64,000 bases of DNA from Imhoffiella fuscus (lineage in GTDB: Bacteria > Pseudomonadota > Gammaproteobacteria > Chromatiales > Chromatiaceae), in the NCBI RefSeq assembly GCF_042682685.1, contig NZ_JBHUHX010000036.1, positions 1 to 64,000 of the forward strand, in the 5' to 3' direction. Shown in pieces: positions 44,334-53,131 of this stretch; position 1 is the stretch's first letter, and every line of letters starts with the position of its first letter. Under the pieces are notes generated by a model, which worked only from the letters and a program-made list of their open reading frames with translations, was not told where the DNA came from and searched no databases. A program made the translations under genes and the position numbers.

Positions 44334-44340
44334 GACCCGG

Positions 44341-44913
44341 TCAGCCGATGGGTGCGACACCGATCAGCGCCTTGTGCAGCCAGAACATGAAGAGCAGATA
44401 GAACAGTAGACCGCCGACGATGGCGATGGCGTCGTTTAGGGGACTCGGTGGCGCGCCCTGGACCGGCGGACCGACCCGGTGCTTGAGTGAGATGCGATCG
44501 GCGACGGCCCAGGCCAGGAAGGCGCCGAACAGCAGGATGTCGGCCAGGGTGCCGTTGGCCAACAGATGGGCAAAGGCCCAGATCTTCACCGCGAGCAGCA
44601 TGGGGTGCTTGACCGCAGTCTGGATACGGCCGGGCAGATAGGCGGCGAACAGCAATGGAAAGACGGGCAACATCAGCAGCAAGGTGATATGACGCATCCA
44701 GGTCGCGGGATCGTAGACCAGGATGGGGGATTGGCCCGCCATGCCGAAACCGGAGAGGATCAGCATGAAGCCGATCAGCGACAGGATCGCGTAGACGGCC
44801 TGCCAGGGCACGACCCCGAAACGGGCGACGATGTTGCCCCTGAGGTCGGGTTTTATGATGGAGATGGAGTGCGTCCCCAGGAAGAGGATCAAACCCAGTA
44901 TGAGTACGGCCAT
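44341..44913 (-). CDS. nnrU: NnrU family membrane protein
   Basis: A 190-residue protein with about five membrane helices. It matches NnrU/methyltransferase-like membrane proteins: LILGLILFLGTHSISIIKP at the start, then TAVKHPMLLAVKIWAFAHLLANGTLADILLFGAFLAW. NnrU was first linked to nitric-oxide metabolism in denitrifiers, but the wider family's role is unsettled. It lies 7 nt upstream of moaE and is probably co-transcribed. Confidence 0.85.
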   Translation of the reverse strand: MAVLILGLILFLGTHSISIIKPDLRGNIVARFGVVPWQAVYAILSLIGFMLILSGFGMAGQSPILVYDPATWMRHITLLLMLPVFPLLFAAYLPGRIQTAVKHPMLLAVKIWAFAHLLANGTLADILLFGAFLAWAVADRISLKHRVGPPVQGAPPSPLNDAIAIVGGLLFYLLFMFWLHKALIGVAPIG

Positions 44914-44968
44914 TGGATGACTCCTTTATCGAGGGCTAGCGATGGCTTGCGTCCAGGGCTCCAATTGG

Positions 44969-45421
44969 TCAATGAGCGCCCTGTTTGGCGAGAAATGCGT
45001 CCAGGGCATTGGCGAAGGCCTGCTTGTCGCGCGGCCCGAGGCTCGCCGGTCCACCGGTATCGACTCCGGTCGAGCGTAACGTTTCCATGAAATCGCGCAT
45101 ATTCAGGCGCTCGCGAATGTTCTCCCTGGTATAGATCTGTCCACGCGGATTCAAGGCGTGTCCACCCTTGGCGATGACCTCGGCGGCCAGAGGGATGTCC
45201 GCCGTGATGACCAGATCGCCCGCCTCCAGACGGCGGACGATCTCATTGTCGGCAACATCGAATCCGGCCGAGACCTGAATGGCGCGGATCAGACGCGACG
45301 GCGGAACGCTCATCGGCTGATTGGCGACCAGCGTCATGCCGATTCCGACACGCTCCACTGCACGGAAGAGGATGTCCTTGATTATCCTTGGACAGGCGTC
45401 TGCGTCGACCCAGATGTGCAT
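44969..45421 (-). CDS. YaiI/YqxD (DUF188) family protein
   Basis: A 150-residue DUF188 protein. The acidic IWVDADACPRIIKDILFRAVER, then DNEIVRRLEAGDLVITADIPLAAEVIAKGG, and RGQIYTRENI are typical, as is the C-terminal GGPASLGPRDKQAFANALDAFL. The fold is PIN-like, with Asp residues that could bind metal, but the function is not established. The ATG 45421 start overlaps the DUF2288 gene by 40 nt. Confidence 0.9.
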   Translation of the reverse strand: MHIWVDADACPRIIKDILFRAVERVGIGMTLVANQPMSVPPSRLIRAIQVSAGFDVADNEIVRRLEAGDLVITADIPLAAEVIAKGGHALNPRGQIYTRENIRERLNMRDFMETLRSTGVDTGGPASLGPRDKQAFANALDAFLAKQGAH

Positions 45422-45753
45422 CGCGTTTCCTGTACCAAAATCCAAGGCTTGACGACCACGGCCCAGAGGCTGGATTGAGACTCGAACCAGTTTCTGGCCT
45501 GATCGTCGCTGACGCGGGAGAGCGTGCCGCGCGTCATCTCGGCGTCGATGGCGGCGGCATCGTCCAGGGTGAACCGCAACGCCATCTCGACCAGATCCAG
45601 ATCGTCATGCACCCAGATCACATAGCCCTGCGCAAAGAAGCGCTGAAGCTCGGACCAGGGGATGCGCGCCGTCTCCTGATTCAGCCGGACCCGCTGGAGT
45701 TCGAGCGGATCCACGTCCAGTTCGGACGCCAGTTCTGTCTCAATCGTCGACAT
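45382..45753 (-). CDS. DUF2288 family protein
   Basis: A 123-residue protein with the DUF2288 core: ETARIPWSELQRFFAQGYVIWVHDDLDLVEMALRF, then VSDDQARNWFESQSSLWAVVVKPWILVQE. The family occurs in gammaproteobacteria and cyanobacteria and has no known function. It starts inside the 3' end of glgB and runs 40 nt into the YaiI-like gene, so the three are tightly packed. Confidence 0.85.
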   Translation of the reverse strand: MSTIETELASELDVDPLELQRVRLNQETARIPWSELQRFFAQGYVIWVHDDLDLVEMALRFTLDDAAAIDAEMTRGTLSRVSDDQARNWFESQSSLWAVVVKPWILVQETRCTSGSTQTPVQG

Positions 45754-48016
45754 CGGTCGGCTCCGCTGGGGTATCTGCGGCTTCGGCGGCATCCTCGGAC
45801 GGGATCTCGTCCGTCTCGGTCTCCGAGGGTTCGTGGACCAGGATGATGCCGGCGAGCGGCGGGAGCGAGATCATCAGCGAATGCGGCCGCCCCATCCAGC
45901 TCACGGGCTCGGATTCGACACCGCCCTGATTGCCGACATTGCTGCCACCATAGATCTCGGCGTCCGAGTTGATGGCCTCGCGGTAGAAACCCGCCTCGGG
46001 AACGCCGATACGATAGTCGTTCCGAGGAACCGGTGTGAAATTGAACGCCGCCGCGACGATCTCTTTCCCGGACTGGGACTTGCGAATGTAGCTGAGCACG
46101 GACTGGGAGCTGTCGTGGCAATCGATCCATTCGAACCCCGAGGCATCGAAATCCACGTCGTGCAGCGGCACCTGCTCGCAATAGAGCCGGTTGAGATCGG
46201 CCACCAGGCGCTGCATGCCCTGATGCGGCGACCGCTCCAAGAGATCCCAGTCGAGCGATTCGTCGAACTTCCATTCCCGGCCCTGAGCGAACTCGCACCC
46301 CTGAAAGAGCAGCTTCTTGCCGGGATAGCTGAACATGAAGGTATAGAGCAGTCGCAGGGTGGCGAACTTTTGCCAGGCGTCGCCCGGCATCTTGTCGATC
46401 ATGGATTTCTTGCCGTGCACCACCTCGTCGTGCGAGAAGGGCAGGACGAAGTTCTCGGTGAAGGCGTAGAGCAGCCCGAAGGTCAGCAGGTCGTGGTGGA
46501 AGTGGCGGTAGATGGGATCCTTCTGCATATAGGACAGGGTGTCGTGCATCCAGCCCATGTTCCATTTCATGCTGAAGCCGAGACCGCCGAGATAGGTCGG
46601 ACGCGACACCGCCGGCCAGGCGGTCGATTCCTCGGCGACCATGAGGCTGCCAGGATGCTGCTCGTGGGTGACGCTGTTCAGCTCGCGGATGAAGTCCACG
46701 GCCTCCAGGTTTTCGTTACCGCCGTATTTGTTGGGGATCCACTCGCCCGGATTACGCGAATAGTCGAGATAGAGCATGGAGGCGACCGCATCCACCCGCA
46801 GCCCGTCGATGTGGAACTCGTCGAGCCAGTAGAGTGCGCTGGAGAGCAGGAAATTCTTCACCTCGTTGCGACCGAAGTTGAAGATGAGCGTCCCCCAGTC
46901 CTTGTGCTCGCCGAGACGCGGATCGGCATGCTCGTAGAGCGCAGTGCCGTCGAACCGGGCCAGGGCGTAGATATCCTTGGGAAAGTGCGCGGGCACCCAA
47001 TCCAGAAGCACGCCGATACCCAGATGATGGAAATAATCGACGAAGAAGCGGAAGTCGTCGGGTGAACCGAAGCGGGCGGTCGGGGCGAAATAACCGGTGC
47101 ACTGATAGCCCCAGGAGGCGTCGAGCGGATGCTCGGTGATGGGCAGCAGCTCGATATGGGTGAAGCCCATCTTGGTGACGTAGTCGCCGATCTCCTTGGC
47201 GAGGGTCCGGTAGTTGAGGAAACGACCGTCGGACGACTGGCGCCAGGAGCCGAGATGCACCTCGTAGACCGACATGGGTCGATGCTGCCAGTCGACCGTG
47301 GATCTTAGCCGCATCCATTCCTCGTCCGTCCAACGGAACTGGCTCTCGGGCGAGATCAGGCTGGCGGTCTGGGGACGCACCTGAAACGCCTGGGCATAGG
47401 GGTCGATCTTGACGTGGATGTTGGTGTGTTGATCGCGGATCTCGTATTTGTAGAATCCGCCGCGCTCCAGCCCTGGGATGAAGAGCTCCCAGACGCCATG
47501 ACCGCCACGCACGCGCATGGGATGGGCGCGTCCGTCCCAGGCGTTGAAGTCGCCGACCACGCTGACGCGCTCGGCGTTGGGCGCCCAGACCGCGAACTGG
47601 ATACCTGGAATGCCCTCGACCTCGGTCGCGTGCGATCCGAGCAGACGATAGGCATGCCAGTGGCGGCCCTCGCCGAACAGATGCAGATCGAAATCCGAGA
47701 GCTGTAGCGGAAAACAGTAGGGATCGTATGCGCGATGCGAGATCCCGCTCTTATCCTCCCATTCGACCTGATAACGGTCTGGAATCTGATCGGCCGCGCC
47801 CTCCCAGACGAAGAGGTCGGTCCCGTCGATTCGCTTCATGGGAGCCGCAGGTTCGACCAGGGTTACCCGTTCGGCGAGAGGCAGAAAGGCCCGCACGATC
47901 GCCCGGCCACCGTCCTCGTGTCGCCCCAACACTTCGAAGGGGTCATGGTGGCGCGCCTCGACGATGCGCAGCAGAGATTCGGGAAGCTTGGGTGAGGAGC
48001 CATGTGCGGTTGCCAT
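45740..48016 (-). CDS. glgB: 1,4-alpha-glucan branching enzyme
   Basis: A 758-residue GlgB, slightly longer than the E. coli enzyme. An N-terminal CBM48-like region (about 20-240) precedes a GH13 barrel. The catalytic Asp is in GLRVDAVASMLYLDYSR, the acid Glu in MVAEESTAWP and the stabilising Asp in FSHDEVVHGK. A C-terminal beta domain and an acidic tail rich in Glu, Asp and Ala follow. It forms alpha-1,6 branches in glycogen. It is divergent from glgC across a 289-bp region. Confidence 0.94.
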   Translation of the reverse strand: MATAHGSSPKLPESLLRIVEARHHDPFEVLGRHEDGGRAIVRAFLPLAERVTLVEPAAPMKRIDGTDLFVWEGAADQIPDRYQVEWEDKSGISHRAYDPYCFPLQLSDFDLHLFGEGRHWHAYRLLGSHATEVEGIPGIQFAVWAPNAERVSVVGDFNAWDGRAHPMRVRGGHGVWELFIPGLERGGFYKYEIRDQHTNIHVKIDPYAQAFQVRPQTASLISPESQFRWTDEEWMRLRSTVDWQHRPMSVYEVHLGSWRQSSDGRFLNYRTLAKEIGDYVTKMGFTHIELLPITEHPLDASWGYQCTGYFAPTARFGSPDDFRFFVDYFHHLGIGVLLDWVPAHFPKDIYALARFDGTALYEHADPRLGEHKDWGTLIFNFGRNEVKNFLLSSALYWLDEFHIDGLRVDAVASMLYLDYSRNPGEWIPNKYGGNENLEAVDFIRELNSVTHEQHPGSLMVAEESTAWPAVSRPTYLGGLGFSMKWNMGWMHDTLSYMQKDPIYRHFHHDLLTFGLLYAFTENFVLPFSHDEVVHGKKSMIDKMPGDAWQKFATLRLLYTFMFSYPGKKLLFQGCEFAQGREWKFDESLDWDLLERSPHQGMQRLVADLNRLYCEQVPLHDVDFDASGFEWIDCHDSSQSVLSYIRKSQSGKEIVAAAFNFTPVPRNDYRIGVPEAGFYREAINSDAEIYGGSNVGNQGGVESEPVSWMGRPHSLMISLPPLAGIILVHEPSETETDEIPSEDAAEAADTPAEPTDVDD

Positions 48017-48245
48017 GTCGTTCGTGTTCCTCTGGTATCAGGAAATCGGGTCGCCCAGGAATAGCCCTGGAGACCAGTCCTGGTGCGGACGGGGTGCGGC
48101 GACGCACCCTTACGGGCATGATGAATCCTAGACTGTTCGTTCACGCCCAGGGCGCGACGCGTAGCCAGGAAACCGTCGCCGATTCGAATCGAGATCGAGC
48201 CGCTCCAGGACTCCGAAGCTGGAATCTAGGAGGGTTGAAATGCGC

Positions 48246-48275
48246 TTGATGGTACCATACGGGCGCTCTCATATT
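48246..48275 (+). promoter_or_regulatory. Candidate promoter of glgC
   Basis: TTGATG and CATATT are separated by 18 nt and lie about 30 nt before the start codon. A perfect AGGAGG ribosome-binding site (48296-48301) follows. The match to sigma-70 boxes is only 4 of 6 in each. Nothing else stood out in 48017-48305. Confidence 0.35.
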
Positions 48276-48305
48276 TGCCGAAGCGTCAACTAGACAGGAG
48301 GATTT

Positions 48306-49577
48306 ATGCCCCATACAAACCCCAGATTCATCAGTCGCCTGACGCGAAACACACTGGCGCTGATTCTGGCAGGGGGTCGGGGCTCCCGATTGAAGCACCT
48401 GACCGCCTGGCGCTCCAAACCAGCCGTTCCCTTCGGCGGTAAATTCAGGATCATCGATTTTCCTCTCTCCAACTGCATCAATTCGGGCATCCGCCGCATT
48501 GGCGTACTGACCCAGTACAAGGCCCACTCGCTCATTCTGCACATCCAGAAGGGGTGGGGATTCCTGCGCGGCGAATTCGGCGAGTTCGTCGAGCTGTGGC
48601 CGGCTCAGCAACGTGTCGCCGAAACGGCCTGGTATGCCGGTACCGCCGATGCCGTCTTTCAGAATCTGGATATTATCCGGGATCACGATCCTGACTACAT
48701 CCTCGTGCTGGCTGGCGACCACATCTACAAGATGGACTACGGCGCCATGATCGCCTACCACGTCGAAAGTGGGGCCGACATGACCGTCGGTTGTCTGGAG
48801 GTCGACGTGGATCGGGCACGCGAGTTCGGCGTCATGTCCGTCGACGAGGAGGGTCGCGTGTGCCGCTTCGCCGAAAAACCGGAGAATCCAGAAACCATTC
48901 CCGGCTCGTCGGATCGCTGCCTGGCCTCGATGGGCATCTATGTCTTCAACAAGGGCTTCCTCTTCGAACAACTGTACAAGGACGCGGATACGTCCACCTC
49001 GAGCCACGACTTTGGTAAGGACATCATCCCTTCGGTCATCAAGCTCTATCGCGTGATGGCCCATACCTTCCGCGATCCCAAGAGCGGCGAACAGGCCTAT
49101 TGGCGCGACGTGGGAACCCTAGACGCCTTCTGGGAGGCCAATCTCGAGCTGATCGGCATTACCCCGCCGCTCAACCTCTACGACAAGAACTGGCCGATCT
49201 GGACCTACCAGGAACAGTTGCCTCCGGCCAAGTTCGTCTTCGATGACGAGGATCGCCGCGGCATGGCGGTGGATTCCATGGTCTCGGGCGGTTGCGTCAT
49301 CTCGGGCGCGACGGTCAGACATTCGCTGCTGTTCTCGAACGTTCGCGTGAATTCCTATGCCTATGTCGCCGACTCGGTCATCCTGCCGGACGTGGACATC
49401 GGGCGGAACTGCACCATTCGCAATGCGGTCCTAGACCGCTACTGCCAGGTCCCGGAAGGCACCGTTATCGGCATGGACCCAGAGGCCGACCGCAAGGCGG
49501 GCTTTTATGTCAGCGAAGGCGGCATCACATTGGTGACGCCGGAGATGTTGGGCCAGGATGCCAACCACGTCCGCTGA
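48306..49577 (+). CDS. glgC: Glucose-1-phosphate adenylyltransferase
   Basis: A 423-residue ADP-glucose pyrophosphorylase. LILAGGRGSRLKHLTAWRSKPAVPFGGKFR is the nucleotide and activator loop. WYAGTADAVFQNLD and FAEKPENPE, with YWRDVGTLDAFWEANLEL, complete the active site. A left-handed helix domain ends it. It makes ADP-glucose for glycogen synthesis, matching the divergent glgB. The start has a perfect AGGAGG 5 nt upstream. Confidence 0.94.
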   Translation: MPHTNPRFISRLTRNTLALILAGGRGSRLKHLTAWRSKPAVPFGGKFRIIDFPLSNCINSGIRRIGVLTQYKAHSLILHIQKGWGFLRGEFGEFVELWPAQQRVAETAWYAGTADAVFQNLDIIRDHDPDYILVLAGDHIYKMDYGAMIAYHVESGADMTVGCLEVDVDRAREFGVMSVDEEGRVCRFAEKPENPETIPGSSDRCLASMGIYVFNKGFLFEQLYKDADTSTSSHDFGKDIIPSVIKLYRVMAHTFRDPKSGEQAYWRDVGTLDAFWEANLELIGITPPLNLYDKNWPIWTYQEQLPPAKFVFDDEDRRGMAVDSMVSGGCVISGATVRHSLLFSNVRVNSYAYVADSVILPDVDIGRNCTIRNAVLDRYCQVPEGTVIGMDPEADRKAGFYVSEGGITLVTPEMLGQDANHVR

Positions 49578-49643
49578 CGCCCTATCCGCATTCTGAGCGC
49601 GGGCCGCCCACGCGGCCCGACTCGCAGTACGACCGGAGTCGAG

Positions 49644-49844
49644 ATGAACATCCTTCTCAACGGAGAACAGAGAGAGATCGCCGAGGGCAGCCTCATGTCG
49701 GACCTCCTGGAGCAACTGGCGCTCGGCGGCCAGCGGTTCGCGGTGGAGGTCAACGCCGAATTGGTCCCACGCAGCCGCTTCGCCGAGCATCGGCTCAATC
49801 CCGAGGACAAGGTGGAGATCATCCAAGCGGTCGGCGGAGGCTGA
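49644..49844 (+). CDS. thiS: ThiS, thiazole-synthesis sulfur carrier
   Basis: A 66-residue ubiquitin-fold carrier ending in the diagnostic Gly-Gly (VEIIQAVGGG). The C-terminal glycine is adenylated and thiocarboxylated to carry sulfur to thiazole synthase. thiG follows 76 nt downstream, the usual pairing. Confidence 0.93.
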   Translation: MNILLNGEQREIAEGSLMSDLLEQLALGGQRFAVEVNAELVPRSRFAEHRLNPEDKVEIIQAVGGG

Positions 49845-49920
49845 TCTCTCCCGAAGGGTCCATGCTTGCGGTCCTCTTCATCCCCCCTCATTGCACAGTC
49901 AACACCAGCGCAGGAACTCC

Positions 49921-50721
49921 ATGTCTCAAGACAACCAGATCACCGACCCGCTCCTGATCGCGGGCCGCGAATACCGCTCGCGTCTCCTGGTCGGCACGGG
50001 CAAATACAAGGATATGGACGAGACGTCCCGGGCCATCGAGGCCAGCGGGGCCGAGATCGTCACCGTGGCCGTGCGGCGCACCAACCTGGGCCAGAATCCG
50101 GGCGAACCCAACATCCTCGACGTGCTCTCGCCCGATCGCTACACCATTCTGCCCAACACGGCCGGCTGCTACGACGCCGAAACCGCCGTGCGCACCTGCA
50201 AACTGGCGCGCGAGCTGCTCGACGGCCATAAGCTGGTCAAGCTGGAGGTCCTGGGCGACGAGAAGACGCTGTTCCCGGACATCATGGCCACGCTCAAGGC
50301 GGCGGAGGAGCTGGTCAAGGACGGCTTCGACGTCATGGTCTACACCAACGACGATCCCATCGTGGCGCGCGAGCTGGAGTCCATGGGCTGTGTCGCCGTG
50401 ATGCCCCTGGCCGCGCCGATCGGCTCGGGCCTCGGCATTCGCAATCCGCTCAACATCCTGACCATCGTCGAGAACGCCAAGGTCCCGGTGCTGGTCGACG
50501 CCGGCGTGGGCACGGCGTCCGACGCCGCCGAGGCGATGGAGCTGGGCTGCGACGGCGTGCTCATGAACACGGCCATTGCGGCGGCCAAAAATCCCGTGCT
50601 GATGGCCAGCGCCATGCGCAAGGGGATCGAAGCCGGGCGCGAGGCATTCCTCGCCGGACGCATGCCGGCCAAGCGCTTCGCCTCGGCCTCCTCGCCGATC
50701 GAGGGGCTGTTCTTCCGATGA
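49921..50721 (+). CDS. thiG: Thiazole synthase
   Basis: A 266-residue ThiG. Family blocks are SRLLVGTGKYKDMDETSRAIEASGAEIVTVAVRR, NTAGCYDAETAVRTC, and KLEVLGDEKTLFPD with the Schiff-base Lys. VMPLAAPIGSGLGIRNP and VPVLVDAGVGTASDAAEAMELG follow. It builds the thiazole phosphate from deoxyxylulose phosphate, dehydroglycine and ThiS-bound sulfur. The ATG 49921 is preceded by AGGAA. Confidence 0.94.
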   Translation: MSQDNQITDPLLIAGREYRSRLLVGTGKYKDMDETSRAIEASGAEIVTVAVRRTNLGQNPGEPNILDVLSPDRYTILPNTAGCYDAETAVRTCKLARELLDGHKLVKLEVLGDEKTLFPDIMATLKAAEELVKDGFDVMVYTNDDPIVARELESMGCVAVMPLAAPIGSGLGIRNPLNILTIVENAKVPVLVDAGVGTASDAAEAMELGCDGVLMNTAIAAAKNPVLMASAMRKGIEAGREAFLAGRMPAKRFASASSPIEGLFFR

Positions 50722-50748
50722 TCGCACCTCGCATCGTCCCCGTCATCC

Positions 50749-51480
50749 ATGCAGTCCGATGAACCGACCGTGAATCCCTCTCAACCACCACACAGCCCCT
50801 CGCGTCTGCGCGCCATCCGCAGCTTCGTACTGCGCGAGGGGCGCCTCACCAGCGCCCAGGAGCGCGCCTTCGCGGAACTCTGGCCGCGCTTCGGCCTGGA
50901 CTGGCGAGCGGATCAACGACTCGATTTCGCCGACCTGTTCGGTAACGCACGCCCCGTCGTACTGGAGATCGGCTTCGGCAACGGCGAGTCGCTGGCCCAG
51001 ATGGCCGAGCAGGATCCCGAGCGCAACTGGCTCGGCATCGAGGTCCATCGACCGGGCGTCGGTCATCTGCTGCTCGAAATCGAGCGGCTCGGACTGACCA
51101 ACCTGCGCGTCATGCGCCACGACGCCGTCGAGGTGCTGACCCACTCGATCCCGGAGTCCAGCCTGGACGCGGTCCAGCTGTTCTTCCCCGATCCCTGGCC
51201 CAAGCGCAAGCACCACAAGCGGCGCATCCTCTCGCCCGAACTGGTCGAGCTTCTGTCCAGACGCATCCGTCCAGGGGGCATCTTCCATGCCGCGACCGAC
51301 TGGGAGCCCTATGCCGAGCAGATGCTGGAGATCCTGGAATCGGCGCGGGAGACCTTCGTCAATAGCGCCGGTCCCGGACGCTACGCGCCCCGCCCCGAGT
51401 CGCGTCCGCTGACCAAATTCGAGCAACGCGGCGAGCGGCTCGGCCACCCCGTCCACGACCTCGTCTATCGACGGCTCTGA
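50749..51480 (+). CDS. trmB: tRNA (guanine-N7-)-methyltransferase
   Basis: A 243-residue TrmB. The AdoMet loop is PVVLEIGFGNGESLAQMA and the diagnostic segment VQLFFPDPWPKRKHHKRRI. The C-terminal TKFEQRGERLGHPVHDLVY binds tRNA. It methylates G46 of tRNA. The position just after thiG and the 1-nt overlap with the following ABC gene (TGATG) suggest one transcript. Confidence 0.93.
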   Translation: MQSDEPTVNPSQPPHSPSRLRAIRSFVLREGRLTSAQERAFAELWPRFGLDWRADQRLDFADLFGNARPVVLEIGFGNGESLAQMAEQDPERNWLGIEVHRPGVGHLLLEIERLGLTNLRVMRHDAVEVLTHSIPESSLDAVQLFFPDPWPKRKHHKRRILSPELVELLSRRIRPGGIFHAATDWEPYAEQMLEILESARETFVNSAGPGRYAPRPESRPLTKFEQRGERLGHPVHDLVYRRL

Positions 51481-52085
51481 TGACCGCCCTGCGCATCGAC
51501 GGGATCCGCCATCGCGTTCTGTCCCCCGTCGATCTGACGCTGATTCAAGGCGAGCAGGTCTTTCTCTCCGGTCCCTCGGGCTCGGGCAAGAGCCTGTTGC
51601 TGCGCGCCATCGCCGACCTGGATCCGAACGAGGGCGAGGTCTGGCTGGGCGATGAGGCGCGCTCGTCCATGCCGGCCCCGCTCTGGCGACGCCGTGTCGG
51701 GCTGCTGCCGGCCGAGTCCTTCTGGTGGGCCGAGACCGTCGGCGAGCATCTGCCCGAGGACGCGCGTGGGATCACCGACTTTCTGGAGCGGCTCGGTTTC
51801 GAGGCAGGAGTGCTCGGCTGGTCGATCTCCCGACTCTCGACCGGCGAGCGCCAGCGGCTCGCGCTCGTCCGTCTTCTGGCGCAACGCCCCGAAGCCCTGC
51901 TGCTCGACGAGGCAACCGCCAACCTGGATCCGACCAATCGCGACCGCGTCGAGTCGCTGATCGCTCGGTATCGAGAGACCGATGCCGCCAGCGTGCTCTG
52001 GGTCAGTCATGACCCGGAACAGCGCCAACGGCTCGGCGGCCGCTCCTTCATGATTCGCGACGGACGTCTGGAGCCCGAGTCATGA
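51480..52085 (+). CDS. fetA: FetA-like ABC transporter ATPase
   Basis: A 201-residue ABC ATPase with Walker A SGPSGSGKSLLLRAI, Q-loop LLPAESFWWAETVGE, signature LSTGERQRLALVRLLAQ, and Walker B ALLLDEATANLDP. The short size and the FetB-type partner identify it as a FetAB (YbbL-YbbM) ATPase, implicated in iron export and oxidative-stress tolerance in E. coli. Its stop overlaps the permease start (ATGA). Confidence 0.88.
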   Translation: MTALRIDGIRHRVLSPVDLTLIQGEQVFLSGPSGSGKSLLLRAIADLDPNEGEVWLGDEARSSMPAPLWRRRVGLLPAESFWWAETVGEHLPEDARGITDFLERLGFEAGVLGWSISRLSTGERQRLALVRLLAQRPEALLLDEATANLDPTNRDRVESLIARYRETDAASVLWVSHDPEQRQRLGGRSFMIRDGRLEPES

Positions 52086-52879
52086 CCATGATCCATCTGA
52101 CGCCCTGGGACTTGGCGCTCGCGGCGGCACTGGTGCTGCTGCTGGCCGGCATGTCCTGGTGGCTGCGCCTGGGAGTCGAGCGGCGCATCCTGATCGCCGC
52201 CGCGCGCAGTACGATTCAGCTCATGCTCGTCGGACTGGTACTGAAGATTCTCTTCAGCCAGACCCATCTGGCACTCATTGGTCTCATGTCCATGGTGATG
52301 CTGTCGGCAGCGGGCTTCGAGGTGATGCAGCGTCAGAAACGACGCTATCGCGGGATCTGGAGCTATGGAATCGGCGCCTTCTCGATGTTCCTCTCCTCCT
52401 TCACCGTCATCTTTCTGGCCCTCACGGTCGTCATCCGGGTCGATCCCTGGTTCGAACCTCAGTATCTGATTCCACTCCTCGGCATGATGCTGGGCAATAC
52501 CATGAATGGGGTGGCGATCGCGCTCGACAGCCTCACACGCCAGGCCTGGGAGGCTCGCGGACAGATCGAGGCCAGACTGCTGGCCGGGGGGAGCTGGGAG
52601 CGGGCGATCGAGGATATCCGCCGCGACGCGCTACGCTCGGGCCTCATCCCCATCGTCAATGCAATGGGAACCGCCGGATTGGTCAGCCTCCCCGGCATGA
52701 TGACCGGCCAGATCCTGGCCGGCAGCCCTCCGTTGGAGGCGGCCAAGTATCAGTTGCTGATTATGTTCTTGCTGTCGGGCGGGACCGGACTCGGTTCGGT
52801 CGCGGCGGTCTGGCTCGGTTCCAAACGTCTGTTCGATCGACGCGAACGACTGCGGCTGGACCGGCTTCGGATCGCGTAA
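52082..52879 (+). CDS. fetB: FetB-like ABC transporter permease
   Basis: A 265-residue membrane protein with about six helices and the UPF0014/FetB pattern. ERRILIAAARSTIQLMLVGLVLK is the first core, LLGMMLGNTMNGVAIALDSLTRQAWEARGQIEARL the signature, and VNAMGTAGLVSLPGMMTGQILAGSPPLEAAKYQLLIMF the end. It forms the channel half of the FetAB exporter. The 252-bp gap to the next gene shows no further gene. Confidence 0.9.
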   Translation: MTMIHLTPWDLALAAALVLLLAGMSWWLRLGVERRILIAAARSTIQLMLVGLVLKILFSQTHLALIGLMSMVMLSAAGFEVMQRQKRRYRGIWSYGIGAFSMFLSSFTVIFLALTVVIRVDPWFEPQYLIPLLGMMLGNTMNGVAIALDSLTRQAWEARGQIEARLLAGGSWERAIEDIRRDALRSGLIPIVNAMGTAGLVSLPGMMTGQILAGSPPLEAAKYQLLIMFLLSGGTGLGSVAAVWLGSKRLFDRRERLRLDRLRIA

Positions 52880-53131
52880 CACCCATGTTCGGCTGCCAGC
52901 GACCATACATATTTCACGGCAATCGCCGCACCGAGGTCTCCGTCCACCCCGGCTGCGCCCGCCAGGCATCAGGCGTGAAGCGATTTCAATGCCTGAATAA
53001 TTGACTAAATCAATCTATTAAATCCGTATCCCCGCATTCTCTCTATGCTCCATATGGGCTAGTGTGATGCATTGTTGCGCCGCACAAGCACTGCTGCGAT
53101 CGGCATTAGGCCGTTCTAAGGAGACAGAAAG

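Noticed and set aside
53000..53014. FNR-like box (TTGAC...ATCAA) upstream of the mqo-like gene
   Set aside because: The half-sites are one base closer than the FNR/ANR spacing and one half-site has a mismatch.
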